A stretch of DNA of 23,471 nucleotides from a virus, in IMG/VR virus record IMGVR_UViG_3300031857_001433, positions 1 through 23,471 of that record; one strand, 5' to 3'. The position numbers and the translations under genes were made by a program. The notes under the pieces were generated by a model. It did no database searches. It saw only the letters and a list, made by a program, of their open reading frames with translations, and was not told the DNA's origin. This document shows positions 20,250 to 23,471 of this stretch, piece after piece (the stretch's first letter is position 1; each line of letters starts with the position of its first letter).

Positions 20250-23200
20250 CTAGTAGTTGAGGTTAGCTGAACCGAGAACCTGCCACGCTGATCCTAAACG
20301 GAGAAGCGTAAAGTTAAAGATATCAAGTTTGTTTGCGGTAGGTGATGGAGCAGTTCCGCCACCCCATTTAATAGTAACAGCGGATCCACCAATCTGGAAG
20401 GCGCTTGGGTACCCAGCAGTTCCACCTTGGTTTTGGATAATAGATATTGACATTGTCTTATCATTATCGGTTGGTACGTCTGTCAAGTTTACTGTGTAGT
20501 TTCCAGAAACAGCTGTTCCGTTGTAGAACACGTTTGCTGTGTTATAGCTGATGGTCATAACTCCACCAGATACAGATGCGCTAGATGAAATATCTTCACG
20601 CATTTCTTGAACGTCAAAGCGACCAGTGATGCGTGAGGTGCTGTTTAGGTTAACCGCTCCGTTAAATGTTGTAGTTCCAGTTACTGTTAAATCTGCGTTG
20701 GCAGTAACGTTTCCTGTAACTCCAAGAGTTCCAGCAATTGTTGTATTACCAGTGGTCTTATCTACGTTAAATTTGTTTGTGTTGACAGCAAGTGCGCCTG
20801 TTACAGCAAGATCGTTGCGTACTGTGGTTGTACCAGAAGTAGCACCCATAGTAATGGTAGTAGCTGCTTGACCTAGATTTAGGGTTGTAACAGTTCCGTT
20901 TACTAGGTTAAAGGTTACCGCGGAGGTTGTAATATCTCCGCCGTTTACCGCTAGATCTCCCGTAAGAGTTGTGTTTCCAGTAACTCCAAGAGTTCCAGCT
21001 ACAAGAGTGTCGCCACTTGATGCGGCTACCGTAAACTTATCGGTATTAACCGCAAAGTTTCCAGTAGAAGCAAGAGTGCCAGCAGCAGAAATGTTAGCCA
21101 CTGCCTCAAGGCTTCCAAGCTTCAAGGTGTCGTATGCAATATCTACGCCGTTACCATAAGTATTCTGAGCATAATCAATAGAAGTTGTTGGCTCAGTGCT
21201 GATGTTAGATACTAGCTTCCATATGTTATCTGTGGCGTCTTTAGAGAAGGCACCGAAGCGTGTACGGGTTGCTGAAACTACTTGTGCTGTAGCCAAAGAA
21301 CGGTTTACTGTAGCAGTTCCTGTTGGGGATACTGCAGCAGATGTTACGTTTGAGGCTGTCTTAGCGTAGCTAAATGTGTTAGTTGTTACGCCAGTGATTG
21401 TATATGTTCCGTTAAATGTTGAGTCAACTCCAGTAATTTCTACAATCTCACCAGTTATAAAGTCGTGAGTTGCCGTAGTTGTAAGAGTTGCCACGTTAGC
21501 GGAGAGAATCTTGTTGCTAATGCTGTAGCTTACGTCACCAATTCTTGCGCTTGTAACTTGAGGAGCAGTCAATGCATAGCTAAATGTGGTCGCTGTGACC
21601 GCAGTAATTCCATATGTTCCGTTGAATGTAGCGTCTACTCCAGCAACTACTACTGAATCTCCTACCGCAAAGTTGTGGTTTGCAAAGGTTGTGAGAGTTG
21701 CTACGTTAGATGTTAAAGCTTTGTTTACAACAGACGCAGTTGGAATATTAGTTATTGCATACTTACCCTCTACAACAAGACCTAGGTCGTTTGTAGAAAC
21801 TGTTGAATTATCACCAGTAAAGATAAACGGAGCAGTAACAGATAGGTTAGCGGTCGAAACCTGAGTTCCAGAACCACCAAAAGTAATGCTACCCGCAATA
21901 TTTACGTCACCGACAATACCTACACCACCAACAACGGTGAGAGCACCAGTAGTTGGGGAAGTAGATGGGGTTGCAATTTCAATGTGTACGCTTTGATCTG
22001 GCGTAATAATCATTTGAGCATTACCGCTATCAAATCCGCCAGCACCAAAAATAATCTTATTTTCAGAACCGTTTGCGCCAGTAGCAAATACTAGGTTTCC
22101 TTGACCGCCAGTGTTAAAGGTTGCGGTTCCAGTTGGAGTTACAGCAGTATTGCTTACGTTTGCGTTAGTCTTTGCATAACTAAAAGTATTAGTTCCAGTT
22201 GCTGTTACGCGGTATTCTCCATTAAATGTGGCATCTACTCCAGTAACTACAACTTTTGCTCCAGGCTTAATAGAAGCTGGAAGGCTTGATACTGTCAAGG
22301 TAGCTACGTTAGAAGTGATTGCCTTGCTTGTAATTGTTGCTGTTTCTGGCTTTGGAGCGTCATGGAATATATAAGCATCATTTGCGCCAGTAAGAGGGAA
22401 TAGTGGGTCACCAAAATCAGAGCCGGTGATACCAAAGGATGCCCAACCATATTCATCCCAACCGTTGTCAGAGTAAACAATAAGGTCAGTTGAAGAAGTC
22501 TTATCTGCGTTTCTAAACGCAATTTGAGCAAATAGTTCTTGCTCTGTTCCATCATCAAAGTTAAATACTGCTGCAGCGTTTGAATATCCTAAATCAGTGA
22601 GGGCATCTTTTGCATTTTGACCAGCAACTACTTGACCTCCGATAACGGCGCTTTGCGCTACGTTAACGTGTTCTCCAATACCAACACCACCATCTACTAC
22701 AAGCGCACCAGTTGTTGTGCTTGAAGATGGAGTAGCAATATTAATTGAGACAACTTCATTTGGAGTGATTGTCATCTGTGAAGTTCCAGACTCAAAACCA
22801 CCAGCAGCAAATACAATTGCGTTTTGTAGACCAGTCTTATCAGTAGCAAAAACTAAATTGCCGTCACCAGCTGGCTTGTACACAACACCAAATTGAGATA
22901 AATCTTCTTCGCTAAATGGGGTAATTCCAGTTACCGCAAATGATGCAGTTGTAGAACTGACTGCGGTTAGTGTGTAAAGTCCACTAGGAATATGGAAGAA
23001 ATCAGTTTCTTCTCCAATATCCTCCAGCTTAATAACGTTTCCTACAGAGTATCCATGAGCTACTGTGGTAGTAATGGTGCAAGTTGATCCAATAACTCGA
23101 ACTTTGCTTACATCTTTAGTATTGATTCGTGGAGCAGACATGAAAATGTATCCGTCATGTGGCCCTGTAATTCCAAAAGTTTCAGCAGAGAAGTTGTTGC

Positions 23201-23471
23201 TTGTAATTCCAAGGTCAATCCAACCAGAGTCGTTTGTTCCATCAGCCGTGTAAACAATTACGTCTGCTGACGCGTTTGCTCCATTGCTTGGATTTACCAT
23301 TACTAATTGACCAAAATCAGAGGTACTTCTTGCAAACACAGACACAACATCTGTAAGTTGTGCGGAAGTTTCAAAGTCTGCTGCAGCTTGACCTTGAGTA
23401 GTTCCCCAGTAACCTTTTGTTAAACGAGTTGTTGCGGTCCATGAGGGACTAGATCCGTTGGTAGTAAGGAG
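20250..23471 (-). CDS. Giant modular tail fibre, 5' end beyond window
   Basis: The reading frame is open to the right edge, so at least 1073 residues are visible and the true start lies outside; the GTG at 23345 is internal ('LLTTNGSSPSWTATTRLTKG' precedes it in frame). The protein is Thr/Val/Ala/Gly-rich. It has two copies of a large module ('GYIFMSAP' or 'AYIFHDAP', 'GNLVFAT', 'ITPNEVVSINIATPS', 'GGVGI'), several Ig-like units ('SNVATLTT...GVDATFNGTY...FSYA'), then shaft repeats 'GTLGVTGNTTLTGDLAVNG'. The last about 90 residues ('MSISIIQNQGGTAGYPSAFQ', 'ITWKGGG'-type end 'LRLGSAWQVLGS') form the tip. This architecture is common in cyanophage-type fibres and L-shaped fibres. It ends at TAG, eight bases before the next gene. 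Confidence 0.85.
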   Translation of the reverse strand, partial: LLTTNGSSPSWTATTRLTKGYWGTTQGQAAADFETSAQLTDVVSVFARSTSDFGQLVMVNPSNGANASADVIVYTADGTNDSGWIDLGITSNNFSAETFGITGPHDGYIFMSAPRINTKDVSKVRVIGSTCTITTTVAHGYSVGNVIKLEDIGEETDFFHIPSGLYTLTAVSSTTASFAVTGITPFSEEDLSQFGVVYKPAGDGNLVFATDKTGLQNAIVFAAGGFESGTSQMTITPNEVVSINIATPSSSTTTGALVVDGGVGIGEHVNVAQSAVIGGQVVAGQNAKDALTDLGYSNAAAVFNFDDGTEQELFAQIAFRNADKTSSTDLIVYSDNGWDEYGWASFGITGSDFGDPLFPLTGANDAYIFHDAPKPETATITSKAITSNVATLTVSSLPASIKPGAKVVVTGVDATFNGEYRVTATGTNTFSYAKTNANVSNTAVTPTGTATFNTGGQGNLVFATGANGSENKIIFGAGGFDSGNAQMIITPDQSVHIEIATPSTSPTTGALTVVGGVGIVGDVNIAGSITFGGSGTQVSTANLSVTAPFIFTGDNSTVSTNDLGLVVEGKYAITNIPTASVVNKALTSNVATLTTFANHNFAVGDSVVVAGVDATFNGTYGITAVTATTFSYALTAPQVTSARIGDVSYSISNKILSANVATLTTTATHDFITGEIVEITGVDSTFNGTYTITGVTTNTFSYAKTASNVTSAAVSPTGTATVNRSLATAQVVSATRTRFGAFSKDATDNIWKLVSNISTEPTTSIDYAQNTYGNGVDIAYDTLKLGSLEAVANISAAGTLASTGNFAVNTDKFTVAASSGDTLVAGTLGVTGNTTLTGDLAVNGGDITTSAVTFNLVNGTVTTLNLGQAATTITMGATSGTTTVRNDLAVTGALAVNTNKFNVDKTTGNTTIAGTLGVTGNVTANADLTVTGTTTFNGAVNLNSTSRITGRFDVQEMREDISSSASVSGGVMTISYNTANVFYNGTAVSGNYTVNLTDVPTDNDKTMSISIIQNQGGTAGYPSAFQIGGSAVTIKWGGGTAPSPTANKLDIFNFTLLRLGSAWQVLGSANLNY
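21302..21520 (-). repeat. Ig-like fibre repeat, copy 3
   Basis: Encodes the unit starting 'ISNKILSANVATLTT', through 'GVDSTFNGTYTITGV' to 'NVTSAAVSPTGTATV'. It follows copy 2 almost directly in the protein. Confidence 0.8.
21536..21735 (-). repeat. Ig-like fibre repeat, copy 2
   Basis: Encodes the unit starting 'VVNKALTSNVATLTT', with 'VVVAGVDATFNGTYGIT' and 'TFSYALTAPQVTSA'. It shares the VATLTT and GVDATFNGTY core with the other copies. Confidence 0.8.
21880..22550 (-). repeat. Large fibre module, second copy
   Basis: About 220 residues: 'TDLIVYSDNGWDEYGWASFG', 'GANDAYIFHDAP', an Ig-like insert, 'GQGNLVFATGANGSENKIIF', 'QMIITPDQSVHIEIATPS', 'GGVGIVGDVNIAG'. Same order as the copy at 22650-23340. 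Confidence 0.75.
22113..22335 (-). repeat. Ig-like fibre repeat, copy 1
   Basis: Encodes 'ITSKAITSNVATLTV' to 'NTAVTPTGTATFNTG' with 'VVVTGVDATFNGEYRVT' in the middle. It sits inside the second large module. Confidence 0.8.
22650..23340 (-). repeat. Large fibre module, first copy
   Basis: About 230 residues: 'FGQLVMVNPSNGANASADVI', 'DGYIFMSAP', a divergent Ig-like insert with 'TITTTVAHGYSVGNVIKLED' (22885-23130), 'GDGNLVFATDKTGLQNAIVF', 'QMTITPNEVVSINIATPS', 'GGVGIGEHVNVAQ'. It pairs with the module at 21880-22550. Confidence 0.75.

Noticed and set aside
23343-23345. GTG as start of the giant fibre
   Set aside because: The frame stays open to the window edge and the upstream residues (TNGSSPSWTATTRLTKGYW) are typical fibre sequence; there is no ribosome binding site before the GTG.
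1-23471. Toxin-antitoxin, anti-defence or diversity-generating retroelement
   Set aside because: The Mtd-type N-terminal domain prompted a search for a template repeat and reverse transcriptase; neither is present in the window, and no toxin-antitoxin pair was recognised.

Overview
This window reads as the tail, baseplate and host-recognition part of a contractile-tailed phage (myovirus). Every supported gene lies on the minus strand, so transcription runs from high to low coordinates. Gaps are short, stop and start codons overlap often (TAATG, TAGTG, ATGA), and many genes have a visible AGGAG-type ribosome binding site. No tRNA, CRISPR array, insertion sequence, integrase, replication, packaging or capsid gene was seen. 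The fibre architecture and several unnamed genes resemble, from memory, aquatic phages (cyanophage, pelagiphage or freshwater actinobacterial phage types). The host cannot be fixed from this window. Both ends cut through genes.

In transcription order (right to left): a giant modular fibre protein (20250 to beyond 23471); a smaller fibre-like protein with propeller-like repeats (19291-20241); a coiled-coil protein and a 135-residue unknown; then three unexpected genes. These are a protein joining a U32-like cysteine-rich domain to a methyltransferase (16446-18089), a multi-pass DUF401-like membrane protein (15527-16477) and a conserved-looking phage protein (14820-15506). Two collagen-like Gly-Pro-Thr fibre genes follow (12716-14797), one with an Mtd-type N-terminal domain, then two tiny genes and a family-2 glycosyltransferase with TPR-like repeats (11315-12364).

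A 179-residue unknown protein leads into six very small, very basic genes (9781-10759), four of which were read directly from the sequence. This run ends at a strong intrinsic terminator (9753-9774).

Beyond the terminator comes the tail assembly line: three small genes including a probable tail terminator, sheath, tube, a tail assembly chaperone with an apparent frameshifted extension, a tape measure carrying an M23 peptidase, a tube-baseplate adaptor, a LysM baseplate protein, a gp27-like hub and the start of a gp5-like spike protein. Together these build a contractile tail that digests peptidoglycan during entry.

The most notable points are: (1) a stop-overlapping ORF behind the chaperone that is reached by a +1 (or -2) shift at UUU_CGC; (2) two adjacent mini-proteins sharing eight N-terminal residues while all eight codons differ; (3) the U32-methyltransferase fusion overlapping a membrane permease-like gene, inside a fibre locus that also has a glycosyltransferase; (4) a fibre-type jelly-roll insertion in the OB-fold spike protein.
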